Positions 29,071 through 39,081 of a stretch of 64,000 bases of DNA are shown here, piece by piece. The position numbers were made by a program, and so were the translations under genes. This stretch comes from Tricholomella constricta (Eukaryota > Basidiomycota > Agaricomycetes > Agaricales > Lyophyllaceae). The stretch spans positions 1,364,001-1,428,000 of the forward strand of contig JAACJP010000002.1 in NCBI GenBank assembly GCA_013368375.1, written 5' to 3'. Below the pieces are notes generated by a model. That model was not told the DNA's origin and made no database searches. It saw nothing but the letters and a program-made list of their open reading frames with translations. How positions within the stretch are numbered: position 1 is the stretch's first letter; each line of letters starts with the position of its first letter.

Positions 29071-32000
29071 TCCCGGTCCCGAATCGTGGACGCATAATCA
29101 GCACCTTGATGGGTATGAACGGGAAGTCGGGAAGAACAACGAAGAGGAGGAGGAGGTGGAGCAGCAGGAGCGGCAGGTGGAGGAGTAATCATAGGTTCAG
29201 GGACAGGATATGAAGGAGAAGGGGAAGGGGCAGGCGTAGTTGATACGACGGGAGCATGACCCAAAGAACCCCTGATGTTTTCGTTGAAGACAATATCACG
29301 CGAAAAATGATACCTTCCATTCAAGTCCCGGACACGCCAACCAACGCGATAGTCCTCATAGCCAATGAAAATCCCTTCAAAACGTTTCGGACCACCCTTG
29401 GTACGAATTTCGGAAGGGATGAGCACGAAGCACTGGCAACCCCATACTCGAAGGTGTGACAGGTCGGGAGGAGCACCCTCCATGACGGAGAAGGGAGTAG
29501 AGTCGGCAGGGAGAGTGGAGGTAGGTAAGCGATTGCGGAGATACTGGGCAGTCAGAATCGCGTCTCTGAAAAACGAAGATGGGAGCCCCGAATCCGCAAG
29601 AAGGGTCTGTGCAGTTTTTTCGAGGGTTCGAATATAACGTTCAGCCTTCCCGTTTTGAGCGTGAGCATAGGGAGCGGTGACCTGATGTTGAATACCTCGT
29701 GAAAGAAAATGACGATGCATTTCACCACCGGTAAATTCGCCTGCACCGTCCGAGCGAACTGCGAGGACTTTGTTGCCAGATTTGCGTTCCCAAGCGGCTT
29801 CCGTGGTAAGGTAGTGGGCGAACGCTTCGTCCTTGTGAGCCAAGAGGGATGTATCTCCGAAGTTAGAGTGATCATCGAGGATAGTATGGAAAAAGGTTTT
29901 CCCGTGAGGCGTCTGGACGGGGAAAGGTCCACAGGTATCCATATGCAGTAGATCGCAGACCTGAGTGACACGACGGGCGAGATGGTCGTATGGGCGTTGT
30001 GGATGTTTACCAATGAGGCAAGGAATGCAATGAGTATTGGTAAACGGTCCGTCGTACTTAATCCCAGTAGCATAGGATTTAGTGAGAACGGCGCGAGTAG
30101 CGTCGAGACCTAGATGGCCCAATCGACGATGCCACAGGTGAGGAGTAAGACTGACGTGGGGAAAACGTAAATCAGAGTCCAGTTGTTCGATGGCAGGTAG
30201 TACGAGAAAATCGTCCAGTTGGGGGGATAAGGTCGAAGCTGTCGGGAGGACGAAGTCTAAGTGGAGGAAGGAGAGTCTGCGAACAACAGTTGCGCTAATG
30301 GTGAAGTCCGAGAGTTGAGAGAGGGATTCAGGAATGTGGATGGACGTAACATTCTTTTCGAATACCAGTCGCATGTCTTTCTCAGTTAAAGAACCAACCA
30401 AGATAAGATTGATGGGTACATCTGGGGCGTGGAGGCAATCACGCAGGCAGATGATCTGTTCTAGACCATCAAGGACAATGCGAAATCGGACTTCACCCTT
30501 TGCTAGAGTAGAAAGGATGCCACAGTTGGCTGTACCAACAGGAACAGCCAAAGAGGTGTCGTATGTCCAGAAGAACCTGCGATCCCGAATGATGTGGACT
30601 GTGCAGCCTGAATCGAGAATTGCGTTGAACCGGTCAGCGATGGAAGCGAGTACAACGGGACTGGCAGCATTCGCGAAGTCAAGGTACAAGGCGGTATCAG
30701 GAGGTGGAGAAGAATGAGGTTCAGGCAGAGGATAAGTGGAAAGAGGCGTCGGGGCCGATTCAATTTCAGGTTCAACAGATTCTACGATGGGCTCAAGCAA
30801 AGGATCAGAAGCAACGGCAACATGTGCACGAGGACGGGGAGGATTCGCTGCAAGGTAACGATCACGACCACCAACATCCCCCCCACCTGGTTCCCAACAG
30901 TTCCCCGCGACATGGCCGAGAGCACCACAGTTCGAACAGCGAGGGCGAGTAGCAGGGGACGTGGATGCGTTAGGATCAGAGGTAGGAACAGAAGTGGTGT
31001 TCTGGTTGGCGGTTGTAGTCGAAACGGGAGCAGAGGAAGAAGCTTGAGTGCGACGAGGAGGAGCGCTATGGGAAGTGGAAAGACGCCTCGAGGCGAGTTC
31101 AACGTTAAGAGCAGCTTGAGACGCGTCGTGAAAAGTAATAACACCATGAGGTGGATGGGTGTTGAAACCTTCACGAATAAGAACGCGTAGGGGTTCGTAC
31201 TCATACGTGCGGGGAAGACCATCCACGAAACGTTGGACTTTCTCGTAAGAGGAAAAATCCCAGTGTGAACCTTCAACTTGGAGAACGGCTTTCCTCCACA
31301 TGTCGACATACGAAGTAACATCGTTGCCAATGACCTTCTTCGACAGAACCGATTCCCGAACGAGGGCCGCAGAACTTGCATCGTAGACACCATATTTGGT
31401 TCGAAGAATGCGGAGAATGTCGCAAGCAGAGCGTTGAGGATTACCCCAGGCGTCACGTTTCGGGGGAATAAGGGAAGCAGGGGTGGGGCCAAGTTTGCCC
31501 ACGAGGACAAAGGAGACGATATCGTCTTGGGTCCACCACAGTCGGTACGCATCGAGTTCCTCTGCAGTATAACGAGCTTTGTCGATGGTGGAGGGTAAGG
31601 ACGGGTAAGCAGTGGGATCCAAGAGAACATTCGTGGGGAGAATGTCGACGATATGGTCAAAGAGTCTGGTAGCTTCGATAACCTGGAGGACCGCCGAATG
31701 CCACTTCGCCCAGTCGTTCGCGGATGAAAGGGGTGGAATACTCGATAAATTAGGGAAATCAGGCTTAGTATAGGTAGAAGCATAACGAGTGGTAGGAATA
31801 GCGGGGGCATTCAAAGCGGGTGATGTGGGTAGGGAGGGAGGTAGTTGAAGCAAGCCAGGAGGGAGAGGTGAAAGGGGAACATTCGGTGCAGAATGTGGAC
31901 GCGTCAAATGCAAAGAAGAAGTATGATACGAGCGAGACATGGGAGATGGAACGGTAGGAGGAGGTTGATGTGAAAAAAGAGACGGAGAAGGATGATATTG

Positions 32001-32699
32001 AAGATAAGGAGGAGCCGGGGCGACGGGCGTATGTAAAGACGGAGTCATAGTGTGGTTCAGATCATTGAAGAAAAGAGGACGTATAGGAATAGGTGCAATG
32101 GGGTCATTGGGAAGAGAACGTGCAATGGAGAAGGGAGGAGAATGCGAATGATACGAGTTTGGCGGAGGGGGAGGAGCTGGAGAAGGACGAACAGAATATG
32201 CAATGGAGCTACGAGTGGGGGGACGATGGTGAGAGCTAGCGTAAGAAAGTCCTGTCGAGGAAGCAGGAGCAGAAGAGAGATGATGTACACCCGAGACCGG
32301 TAGAAGATTTTGTGCAGACGAGTGAGGAAATTCTGAGTAACCAGTAGGAAGAGACAGAGGTTTAAGTAAAGGAACAGAAGAAGAGGGAGGACGTAACTGA
32401 GGGGGACTTGAATAAGTGGGGATTTGGGTAACATCTAGCTGAGAAGCAGAGGGAGCGAAAAACTGAGTTTGAGTCCAAGTATTCGGAACATCGTAATAAG
32501 GGGAAGTGGGAGCAGAAAGAGCGAACGACTGGGGCAGGGCGGGCTCAGGCCAGGGTCCATGTGGTCCCTGCAGTGCGGAAGGAGCACTACCAGAGGTCGA
32601 GTTTGAAGATACGCGTCGCGGACGAGGAGTGGCTGGTACCAGGGTAGTGGCTTGAACCGGTTGAACAAATCCCTGGCCACGAGATGGATGATCGGCCAT
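29071..32699 (-). CDS. Copia-1 gag, protease and integrase (5' part of gag-pol, cut by Gypsy-1)
   Basis: ATG at 32699, frame open to the Gypsy-1 TSD at 29070; the apparent extension to 28836 is read into the LTR. A Ser/Pro/His-rich leader precedes the gag core (WAKWHSAVLQVIEATRLFDH, SVLSKKVIGNDVTSYVDMWR), a CCHC knuckle (CSNCGALGHVAGNCW), protease (NAILDSGCTVHII), integrase zinc site (WHRRLGHLGLDA, CIPCLIGKHP) and DDE region (DTCGPFPV, VRSDGAGEFTGG, HAQNGKAERYIRTLEKT). The reading frame joins the left part after removing 10,523 bp: 29071 onward connects to ERLTRLRATRAS at 18546. Confidence 0.93.
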
Positions 32700-32839
32700 T
32701 GTCGCGGACCCAAAAAAAAAAAAAAAGATCGTGATAGATCGGGTGACTATATGCGGTAAGGTTGAAAGGATTGGATGATCCAGATCAGTCGCCGAGGTGT
32801 CCGATACCGAGGCTAATGAATTGAATCCAATCTAGGCGG

Positions 32840-32850
32840 GGCCCATAACC
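32840..32850 (-). promoter_or_regulatory. Copia-1 primer binding site (initiator tRNA-Met, internal)
   Basis: GGTTATGGGCC on the minus strand abuts the 5' LTR at 32851. The same motif abuts the Copia-3 5' LTR. It matches the copia-type PBS complementary to the anticodon arm of tRNA-iMet. Confidence 0.8.
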
Positions 32851-33132
32851 TGATGGCCCTAGAAATGGAGACAAGTATAAAATCCTCAGTGTCAGGACAA
32901 TAGAGATGACGACTGATTTTATTGTATACCTAGAAATGGAGACAAGTATAAACTGTAGTCTCCATCGGTAAGAAGTAGGTAAAGAGAGTGACTAGGATAA
33001 TGTACTCACATCCTCAGTGTCAGGACAATAGAGATGACGACTGAGGATGCGAACGAAGGTACGACGGAGGTATATGGACGAGTCACGTGTGAACGATAAC
33101 GTAAGCGGTGAGAATATGGCCTGGGGACAACA
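32851..33132 (-). repeat. Copia-1 LTR (5' LTR)
   Basis: 282 bp, TGATGG...ACAACA, two differences from 16298-16579. TSD GTTCC at 33133-33137. Confidence 0.95.
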
Positions 33133-34034
33133 GTTCCGTCCTGAATGCGAGGTTGAAGGCCGTCTTGGCTGGATCCTCCGAGTTGCAGAAACTCGCGTCA
33201 GAAAATACGTCGCCAAGGTGAGATGAGGACTTGAACACGTCGTCGGTGCTACACAGTCAGAGGATTGAGTAAATCGTCTCTACGGTTATTTACAAGGTTA
33301 AACCTACAAATGACCAGTCAATGCCGCCAACCCTGATGTGCCGACATGTTTCTCTGAGGGCCTTCAAAAACAGCAGGTCTGTAAGTGAAAAGACATCGTA
33401 ACAAAGTACTAGCGAACCTGGCATCCAGCTCTTGAAGAGATTTACCAGTGTCGACAATGGAAGAAAGGCGATTGTTTTCAAAGACTTCGGGACTGACTTC
33501 AGTGAAAATGTGTTCAGTAGCAAGAAGGCGCAGAACCCTGGCTAGATAATCTCATCTTCAGCATAAATGACCATTTGAGAGATTAAATGGCTAACCAAGC
33601 TTCTCCGGATTGGCTTTGTTTTTGGCCACAATATCATTGACGTGGAGACCCTGCAAGCTCTTAGCCACGAGAATGAGAAGTAAATAGGGCCTGATTACCT
33701 TTGGGCCACTCTCACGCAAGACCTCCACGGTGTTGGTCTCAATAGCCACTCTTAGGGCAGAAGGTACATGGAACTCAGGGGAAAGATCAGCTTATGAAAT
33801 GATGATGCGTATAGTATAATCGACATACCTGGATTGCAGTTGACATCATAGACAATGGGGCAGGCTGCACTATCGTCGAGATCTGTGCAGCTGCGCCAAC
33901 GATGTAGGATGCTTGTTCTAATATGAAAGGATCTAGCAGGACGAATTCGGCCTGAGGATTGAACACATCTCCGAGCTCAGGAAGTTGTACACGGTGGTCG
34001 GTGCAGTACTTGTCGATATTTGCAGCAGCGTCAG
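33133..34034 (-). pseudogene. O-methyltransferase, 5' part (no start codon found)
   Basis: N-terminal half of the gene whose 3' half is at 15301-16297. Reading down: NSDAAANIDKYCTDHRVQLP, EQASYIVGAAAQISTIVQPA, intron, FHVPSALRVAIETNTVEVLR, intron (33687-33632), GLHVNDIVAKNKANPEKL, intron, TEVSPEVFENNRLSSIVDTG, intron, SFCNSEDPAKTAFNLAFRTE. This is the dimerisation/N-terminal helical domain of COMT-like enzymes. No ATG lies before NSDAAAN; the upstream DNA switches directly to coronin-like sequence near 34035. The start was therefore probably lost in a rearrangement, though an upstream exon beyond the junction cannot be excluded. Confidence 0.8.
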
Positions 34035-34593
34035 AGTTGCTAGGAATAAGAGATTATTATCGGACCAGAATGGCATCATAACACCTGCGGCTGGTGCTAA
34101 TATTTGTCAAACCACCCGTCTCCCATATCCCGACGACTTGCCGATCCGACATCTTGCTAAACCCAGTAGTTGCGATCCTATCCATGTCTCCCATCCAGAC
34201 CACCCGCGATCCCTTGACACCGCTGTGCCCATTATCAACCCTTACAGCCTCTCCGCCCGCACGAGGATCGAACAGGCGGAGTTTTCTATCCCTACACGTC
34301 GTCGCAAGAAGCGTACCCGTCGGATTAAACGCAATGCATTGAACAGCATCTCCATGACCCACCAGCACGTTCCTCGCATCCTCGGGATTCGCAAGGTCCC
34401 AGAGTCTCACAGTGTCTAGAGGCAATAGCGAAAACATGAGACGCAGTCGGATGGAACAGAACCTGCCCGATCTTGCGCGCCACGGGATCAAAGTCCTGCG
34501 GCACCCAGTGCTCCTGGCCCCACCCCTCGAACGAATCCACTTCCACTTTCCAGATCATGATCTTGCCATCCTCGCCGCCAGATGCAACGATTG
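34035..34593 (-). pseudogene. CRN1: coronin fragment (WD40 region), frameshifted
   Basis: Coronin is an actin-binding WD40 protein. On the minus strand I read SGGEDGKIMIWKVEVDSFEG, HWVPQDFDPVARKIGQVLFH, PTASHVFAIAS, then in another frame TVRLWDLANPEDARNVLVGH, DAVQCIAFNPTGTLLATTCR, MDRIATTGFSKMSDRQV, IWETGGLTNI and FWSDNNLLFLA. The frame change near 34420, within a normally continuous propeller, shows decay. Sequence after LLFLA is O-methyltransferase, so the C-terminal half of coronin is missing. The 5' continuation is at 36653-36804, beyond the KH element. Confidence 0.85.
34589..34593. repeat. target site duplication GATTG of the KH element (left copy)
   Basis: GATTG at 34589-34593 and 36653-36657 flanks the two LTRs. 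Confidence 0.9.
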
Positions 34594-35049
34594 TATTAGG
34601 GGATGTCCGGATGGGCGATGGCGAGCGAGGAGCTGCGAGCCGGCGCGAGCCAAGAGGATCCTGAATGCGATCAAGTGGACAGTCAACAGAGCGAAACGTG
34701 AAGAGGGCGACGAGAGAGCAAGCTAAGAGTCGATCAATGTGTAAACCCGAAGATACTGTTATTGTTCAGGTTGGAGATATTCTATCTCCAACCCAGGCTT
34801 ATATACTACATCGCCGAGCTGGTGACTAAGGCGGTATGTAAAGGTGCTGACTACTGATGAGTAACAATTGTCCAGCTGACTGATAGGAATCTAAGTAGTG
34901 GTGTCGGTGTGGGAGTAATGGCTACAAAAGGGGCGTAAGAACAGTATGGCGGTCAGCAAGTATGTCTAAAGCGGGGGCCATGGGGGCCGATGACAGAGAA
35001 CGAGAAACTAAGTGATAATAGGAGTGGGCGCACGGTGTAGCCCCTTACA
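34594..35049 (-). repeat. KH-element LTR (3' LTR)
   Basis: 456 bp. Contains a perfect 10-bp hairpin GTTGGAGATA/TATCTCCAAC (34770-34779, 34783-34792). It is 10 bp longer than the other LTR because of a small tandem duplication around GAGCCGGCGCGAGCC (about 34636-34650). Confidence 0.9.
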
Positions 35050-35094
35050 TCACCCCCCCTCTAGCGGTCGTCTACCACGACGAACTCAATTTCT

Positions 35095-36105
35095 TCATTT
35101 TTTGGGCCACGGTGTCCCCCGTCGGGCTGTCTGGCGTGGAGCGATTGGGCTGGGGACGGGAGTGCCAGTCGTGGCGCGGCTAACGTCCATCGGCGTTGCT
35201 GGGATACTGACTGACATAGGGGAGGGGGCCGCGGATCGAGCGAGCGGAGAGGGCGCACGCGTAGGGTTGGGTTGGGTGTCCATTGCGGTCTGAGGCGTGG
35301 ATGCCGCGCTGGGAGGACGCAAGAGAGCGTCACGGGTAGGGGAGCTGGTGCCGGCGGGGGCGGCTGCGCTGCTATACGACGGCCTCAGCGTAGAGGTGAT
35401 AGGAGCTGCCGGCTCCCGGTAAACAGTTTTAAGGGTGGGGGGTAAAGGTGCCCAACGAATCGGGTCAGGGGGGGCTTCCCGACGAGGAGGGGCCGGTGCT
35501 GCAGGGGCGGCCAGTGCAGACTTGGCCTTCTTCTGCTTCTTTGGTGTGCGCACGCGTTGACGAGCAATGCGCTTCCCCAATACAATAAGAGCATCACCGA
35601 TCTGCCGATCAGTGCCCTTGATAGAGACTAGGCGCTGCCGTTCCTCATCTGGCCCCATGGTGAAGGCCGAGACGCGAGCGCCGGAAAGGTCGTGGATTTG
35701 TTTAAGTCCTCTCCCTCGAGAGCCGACGATGTGCAGCATAAGGGAGTCTGGGAACTCCAAGCCGATCAGATATCGGTCAGCTTTTCCTTCCATAGAGTTA
35801 ATGAATTCCCCAGAGAGGTGGAAGGACGAGGGGTGGCCAGTGTTGGCGTTAGAGCGGCCGCTCTTGCGGCGAGGCAGAGGAGCGGGGGGAGGGGGTTTGT
35901 TAGACGATGGAGGGGCTTTAGAGACCACCGCCATAGTGGTGGTGGCAGCGATGACGGTGCCCGCTTCAAGGGCCGATAGGCGCGCTTCCATGACCGAGAG
36001 TGCCAGTCGCGTCTGGCGTACAACGCTGGCCATGTTTTCCAGCTCTTCCGTCGAGAAGATGCCCGACAGCAAGGTTTGGGAAGCAAGAGGGATAGGGGTA
36101 GTCAT
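35095..36105 (-). CDS. KH-domain RNA-binding protein, sole ORF of the small LTR element
   Basis: 336 residues from ATG 36105 (an in-frame GTG lies upstream). Residues about 15-50 are helical and may form a coiled coil (TEELENMASVVRQTRLALSV). A Pro-rich basic linker follows (PPPPAPLPRRKSGRSN). Residues about 110-182 match a type-I KH fold: RYLIGLEFPDSLMLHIVG, the GxxG loop as G-S-R-G, LKQIHDLSGARV, then QRLVSIKGTDRQIGDALIVL. A basic segment (TPKKQKKAKS) and a long Ala/Pro/Ser/Thr tail follow. There is no zinc knuckle, gag fold or enzyme. It may act as a nucleocapsid-like RNA binder, but that is inference. The frame is intact despite the LTR divergence. Confidence 0.85.
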   Translation of the reverse strand: MTTPIPLASQTLLSGIFSTEELENMASVVRQTRLALSVMEARLSALEAGTVIAATTTMAVVSKAPPSSNKPPPPAPLPRRKSGRSNANTGHPSSFHLSGEFINSMEGKADRYLIGLEFPDSLMLHIVGSRGRGLKQIHDLSGARVSAFTMGPDEERQRLVSIKGTDRQIGDALIVLGKRIARQRVRTPKKQKKAKSALAAPAAPAPPRREAPPDPIRWAPLPPTLKTVYREPAAPITSTLRPSYSSAAAPAGTSSPTRDALLRPPSAASTPQTAMDTQPNPTRAPSPLARSAAPSPMSVSIPATPMDVSRATTGTPVPSPIAPRQTARRGTPWPKK

Positions 36106-36193
36106 CGTCAAAGAGTACGAGAGGGTTGGGGTGTGTGAGAGCACGGAGGGGTTAGATGTTGGTGCGACGAGCTAGAGGGGCGGGCCGCGTAGA

Positions 36194-36204
36194 AACCTGA
36201 ACAA
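36194..36204 (-). promoter_or_regulatory. KH-element primer binding site, self-priming type
   Basis: The minus strand reads TTGTTCAGGTT two bases inside the 5' LTR. Its complement AACCTGAACAA is in the LTR (36375-36365), beginning 33 nt downstream of TATATAA (36408-36402). No tRNA-type TGG is present. Confidence 0.75.
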
Positions 36205-36206
36205 CC

Positions 36207-36652
36207 TATTAGGGGATGTCCGGATGGGCGATGGCGAGCGAGGAGCTGCGAGCCAAGAGGATCCTGAATGCGATCAAGTGGACAGTCAACAGAGCGAAAC
36301 GTGAAGAGGGCGACGAGAGAGCAAGCTAAGAGTCGATCAATGTGTAAACCCGAAGATACTGTTATTGTTCAGGTTGGAGATATTCTATCTCCAACCCAGG
36401 CTTATATAATACATCGCTGAGCCGGTGACTAAGGCGGTATGTAAAGGCGCTGACTACTGATGAGTAACAATTGTCCAGCTGACTGATAGGAATCTAAGTA
36501 GTGGTGTCGGTGTGGGAGTAATGGCTACGAAAGGGGCGTAAGAACAGTATGGCGGTCAGCAAGTATGTCTAAAGCGGGGGCCATGGGGGCCGATGACAGA
36601 GAATGAGAAACTAAGTGATAATAGGAGTGGGCGCATGGTGCAGCCCCTTACA
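36207..36652 (-). repeat. KH-element LTR (5' LTR)
   Basis: 446 bp, pairing with 34594-35049. TATATAA on the minus strand at 36408-36402. TSD GATTG follows at 36653. Confidence 0.9.
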
Positions 36653-36804
36653 GATTGAGTCGTTATGCAGTCACCAATCAGTGTCAAGCACTGCAGCAGT
36701 GTGGCTCCGTGCAAGAGAAAGGGGGTCTGGTAGCTTGTATGGGAAAGACGACAAGGCATAAAATGGAGATGGGAGCGGTAAAAATGGCGAATGCGCCACC
36801 GCCT
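36653..36804 (-). pseudogene. CRN1: coronin fragment, 5' continuation, with nonsense codon
   Basis: Reading the minus strand from 36804: SSFPYKLPDPLSLARSHTAA, VLDTDW, then TGA, LHNDS, joining IVASGGEDGK at 34588 after removal of the KH element and one TSD. Coronins have a Ser-Pro-like pair where TGA now stands. The upstream end is cut by Copia-D at 36805. The 5' exons of the gene would lie beyond the window, if they survive. Confidence 0.75.
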
Positions 36805-36844
36805 TGTTAGAATCCTAACCGGTAGATCACTATAAGTGATAAGT
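36805..36844 (-). repeat. Copia-D LTR, first 40 bp (split by Gypsy-2)
   Basis: TGTTAGAATCCTAACC... shares its start with the Copia-3 LTR. It continues at 53143 after Gypsy-2; TAAGT at 36840-36844 is repeated at 53138-53142. The joined LTR is 318 bp. Confidence 0.9.
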
Positions 36845-37064
36845 TGTAAGGACGCCCACTATCTTATCTAATCTTGGTTATCTAATCGTATCTTATCGAG
36901 ACGATTACGCTATTGTTTGGCAACACCTTCTGGTGTTGCCTATTTAATTCATTACATTAATTAAGTATAAACAACCTTGTACACCTATACGTAGCAATCG
37001 ACAGACTTGTCAAGCTTACGTCTAGTGTGAACAACAAGGTCCCAAATTCTGTAACCCCGTTACA
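36845..37064 (+). repeat. Gypsy-2 LTR (5' LTR)
   Basis: 220 bp, TGTAAGGACG...CCCCGTTACA, same as 52918-53137. Contains a 9-bp hairpin GGCAACACC/GGTGTTGCC (36919-36927, 36932-36940) and TATAAAC at about 36967. Confidence 0.95.
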
Positions 37065-37173
37065 TTTTTTTAAGCTACCTTGCTTTCTATTGCTGCGTAC
37101 CCACGACGTTACGCAGACCCACATTCCATTTAGAACACCCATCATCAAAAAGAACCAACGAGACCGAGACCCG

Positions 37174-39081
37174 ATGACAACAACTCCCACATCCGGAAAG
37201 AGCCGAACTCCGGTCCTCGAGGATGCGCTCACAGCGCATCCTCCATCACAACTTCCACTGCAACCAGTGGAAGTCGGATCAGTCGCTGGTGGACAAAGTT
37301 CACCAGCGCAGAATACACTAGGAGTAGAATCGGAGGAACTTTGGCCAATAGCAAGCACCAATGTGCCTGGGAGCTTGGCCGACGAATTGGCCAGGTCACA
37401 TCGACCTGGCCCCACGGCGGGAAGCAGATGGCCAGACAGCCGTCTGTCGAATAGAGCGTTCGGGGCGTCCACCCTGAGCATAATCAAGATGGAGTCGGAC
37501 AAAGACGACTTGTCCGACCCCGAGGCTAATGAAGAAGAGGCCAGCGAAAGGGAACTGCTTGCGCTTCAAGTGAAGCAATTCTGGGACACCACCGATGTGG
37601 TTAGCGAGCATCGGCGAAGGCGACTGGAGGAACGAGCGGATAGGCTCGTTCTGCGATCTACCGGAGCACAATCCGTTGGAGAAATGGTCGCACAAGCATA
37701 TGCCGACCGATACTTGGAAGCGCTGTCCGTAGTAGTTACGGAATACAGGAAGAAGTACCCTAAGGGAACTTCGAATTCAGCAGTCAGCTCGATCGCTGGG
37801 ACGCCTGTACCTAAGAAAGCCTCGTTCAACAAAGGAAAAGGTCGTTGGGATGACCTCTTCACTCCTCAAGCAGTGGCTGCCGGATCGAACCAGCCTCTTG
37901 ATGAGGCTGCCATGGCAGTATCGGCGCTGCATCAAGCGCGACAGTTAGGAGAATCTGACGACGATTATCGTCGTCGGTCTGCGGCAGCGAAGCGCGAAAG
38001 AATGACTTGTGAAGAGCATCTTGCGCAACCACAGGGATCCAAATGGGCCCCTGTTAGTGAGTCTACGTTAGACCCACCCACGGAACGTAAGTATACAACC
38101 ACGCAAGCAGCTGGCGACGAAAGCGCGCCAGCTATTCAAGTACCTATGGATGCGAAGGATGGCCGTGTTCCATTAGCGAAAGATTGGAACAACCGAGTCG
38201 CATATCAGCGTTTGAGAAACGCTGATTTATCACGGAGCAAGTTCACGAATTATGATGATCAAGGAGTCGTCTTCGAAGGACATATGCCCGTAGATGAGAT
38301 GGCGAGGCAATGGGCCTCGCAAACTCAAGGTTCGGATGGTGGACTGGGAAATGGGGCCGTCGGAAAACATAATACGACGGCGACGGCTAACGGCCGTCAA
38401 GACATGCGGGTTCGTATAAATGAACCCACTTCACACGCTCAGCCTCGATTTCAAAGTCGAGGCTACTCAATGCCTGACCCGATTCGCAGGAGTCAATCAA
38501 TTGCGGACGGAATATATGCTGCTGGAGAGCAGCATAAAACTAAGATGCACGAACGGTTGCATCAACTGATACACGAGCGACTGGCTGTACGCCTATCGCT
38601 CCCTGATGGTATGAAATCTCGCCGTGCGGACTCAAAGTCCGTAGGCACTTATAGTGGAAGCGCCAAGTTTGGCGAATTGGAAGAATGGCTAGCCAGCCTT
38701 GTCGTGATGCTAGCCGTGAGCCAGTTTGGAGGAGCAGAACGCGACCAAGAGCGCGTTCTGATAACATCTGAGTTCCTTGATGGTGAAGCTCGGAAATGGT
38801 ACAATCGCCATGTTATCCATGTGAACCGCGAAAAGCAGTCCTGGACGTTTGAAGACGTCATACTAGGGCTGTACGATCGGTTCGTGCTGCCTTCAACCAT
38901 GCAGGATGCTCGTAACGACTTTAACGCCGTTACCTATTCGGCGAGCAAAGGCATACAAGGTCTGTATGACGACCTTGTGGATCATGCCATGAACATGGCA
39001 GCAAGAACGGATGATTGGACGTTCCTGGAGAAATTTCTCAAAACACTTCCGCGCGATATGCGGAAGGCATTATTCGATGAC
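37174..39081 (+). CDS. Gypsy-2 gag, N-terminal part (cut by Copia-3)
   Basis: The ATG at 37174 (MTTTPTSGKSRTP) is the first ATG in a frame open back into the LTR. An acidic N-terminus (MESDKDDLSDPEANEEEASE) leads to helical stretches (EMVAQAYADRYLEALSVVVT) and a capsid-like C-terminal region: SAKFGELEEWLASLVVMLAV, FLDGEARKWYNRHV, QSWTFEDVILGLYDRFVLPS, YSASKGIQGLYDDLVDHAMN, TFLEKFLKTLPRDMRKALFD. That is the retrotransposon gag fold. Copia-3 cuts after codon GAC (39079-39081). The frame continues at 44406 with GLSPEINTAQEF, giving one gag-pro frame of about 1,026 codons. Confidence 0.9.
39077..39081. repeat. target site duplication ATGAC of Copia-3 (left copy)
   Basis: ATGAC at 39077-39081 and 44401-44405 flanks the Copia-3 LTRs. 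Confidence 0.95.

Larger units (their letters stand above)
16298..33132 (-). mobile_element. Copia-1: Ty1/copia LTR retrotransposon, split by Gypsy-1
   Basis: Bounded by 282-bp LTRs (16298-16579 and 32851-33132; TGATGG...ACAACA) that differ at two positions by eye. TSD GTTCC. Without Gypsy-1 and one of its TSD copies the element is 6,312 bp. The PBS next to the 5' LTR (GGTTATGGGCC, minus, 32840-32850) matches the anticodon-region initiator-tRNA-Met site used by Drosophila copia. A single gag-pol frame on the minus strand reads 32699 to 29071, then 18547 to 16639 across the Gypsy-1 insertion. One TGA (17848-17850) interrupts RT. The element lies in an O-methyltransferase exon. Confidence 0.95.
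34594..36652 (-). mobile_element. small LTR retrotransposon carrying only a KH-domain ORF
   Basis: 2,059 bp. LTRs of 456 bp (34594-35049) and 446 bp (36207-36652), TSD GATTG. Element-sense ends are TGTAAGGGG and CCCCTAATA. No RT, integrase or protease is present, so it must be mobilised in trans. It encodes one 336-residue KH protein. A TATATAA box and a PBS complementary to the predicted RNA 5' end indicate Tf1-type self-priming. I count about eight substitutions, mostly transitions, and a 10-bp indel between the LTRs, so it is older than its neighbours. It is inserted in the coronin fragment. Confidence 0.9.

Noticed and set aside
30782..32434. Minus-strand ORFs of 342 and 125 codons rich in Leu and Pro inside Copia-1
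   Set aside because: Out-of-frame reading of the Pro/Ser-rich copia leader and gag; the gag-pol frame has all the family motifs.
36845..37064. Gypsy-2 hairpins as a CRISPR-like array
   Set aside because: Arms are all different in sequence and lie in coding DNA; no repeated unit, and the genome is eukaryotic.
37089..37099. Possible self-priming site in Gypsy-2: ATTGCTGCGTA pairs, with one G-U, with TACGTAGCAAT in the LTR
   Set aside because: It lies 24 nt from the LTR end. A primer site must abut the LTR because it defines the LTR border, so the match is probably chance.
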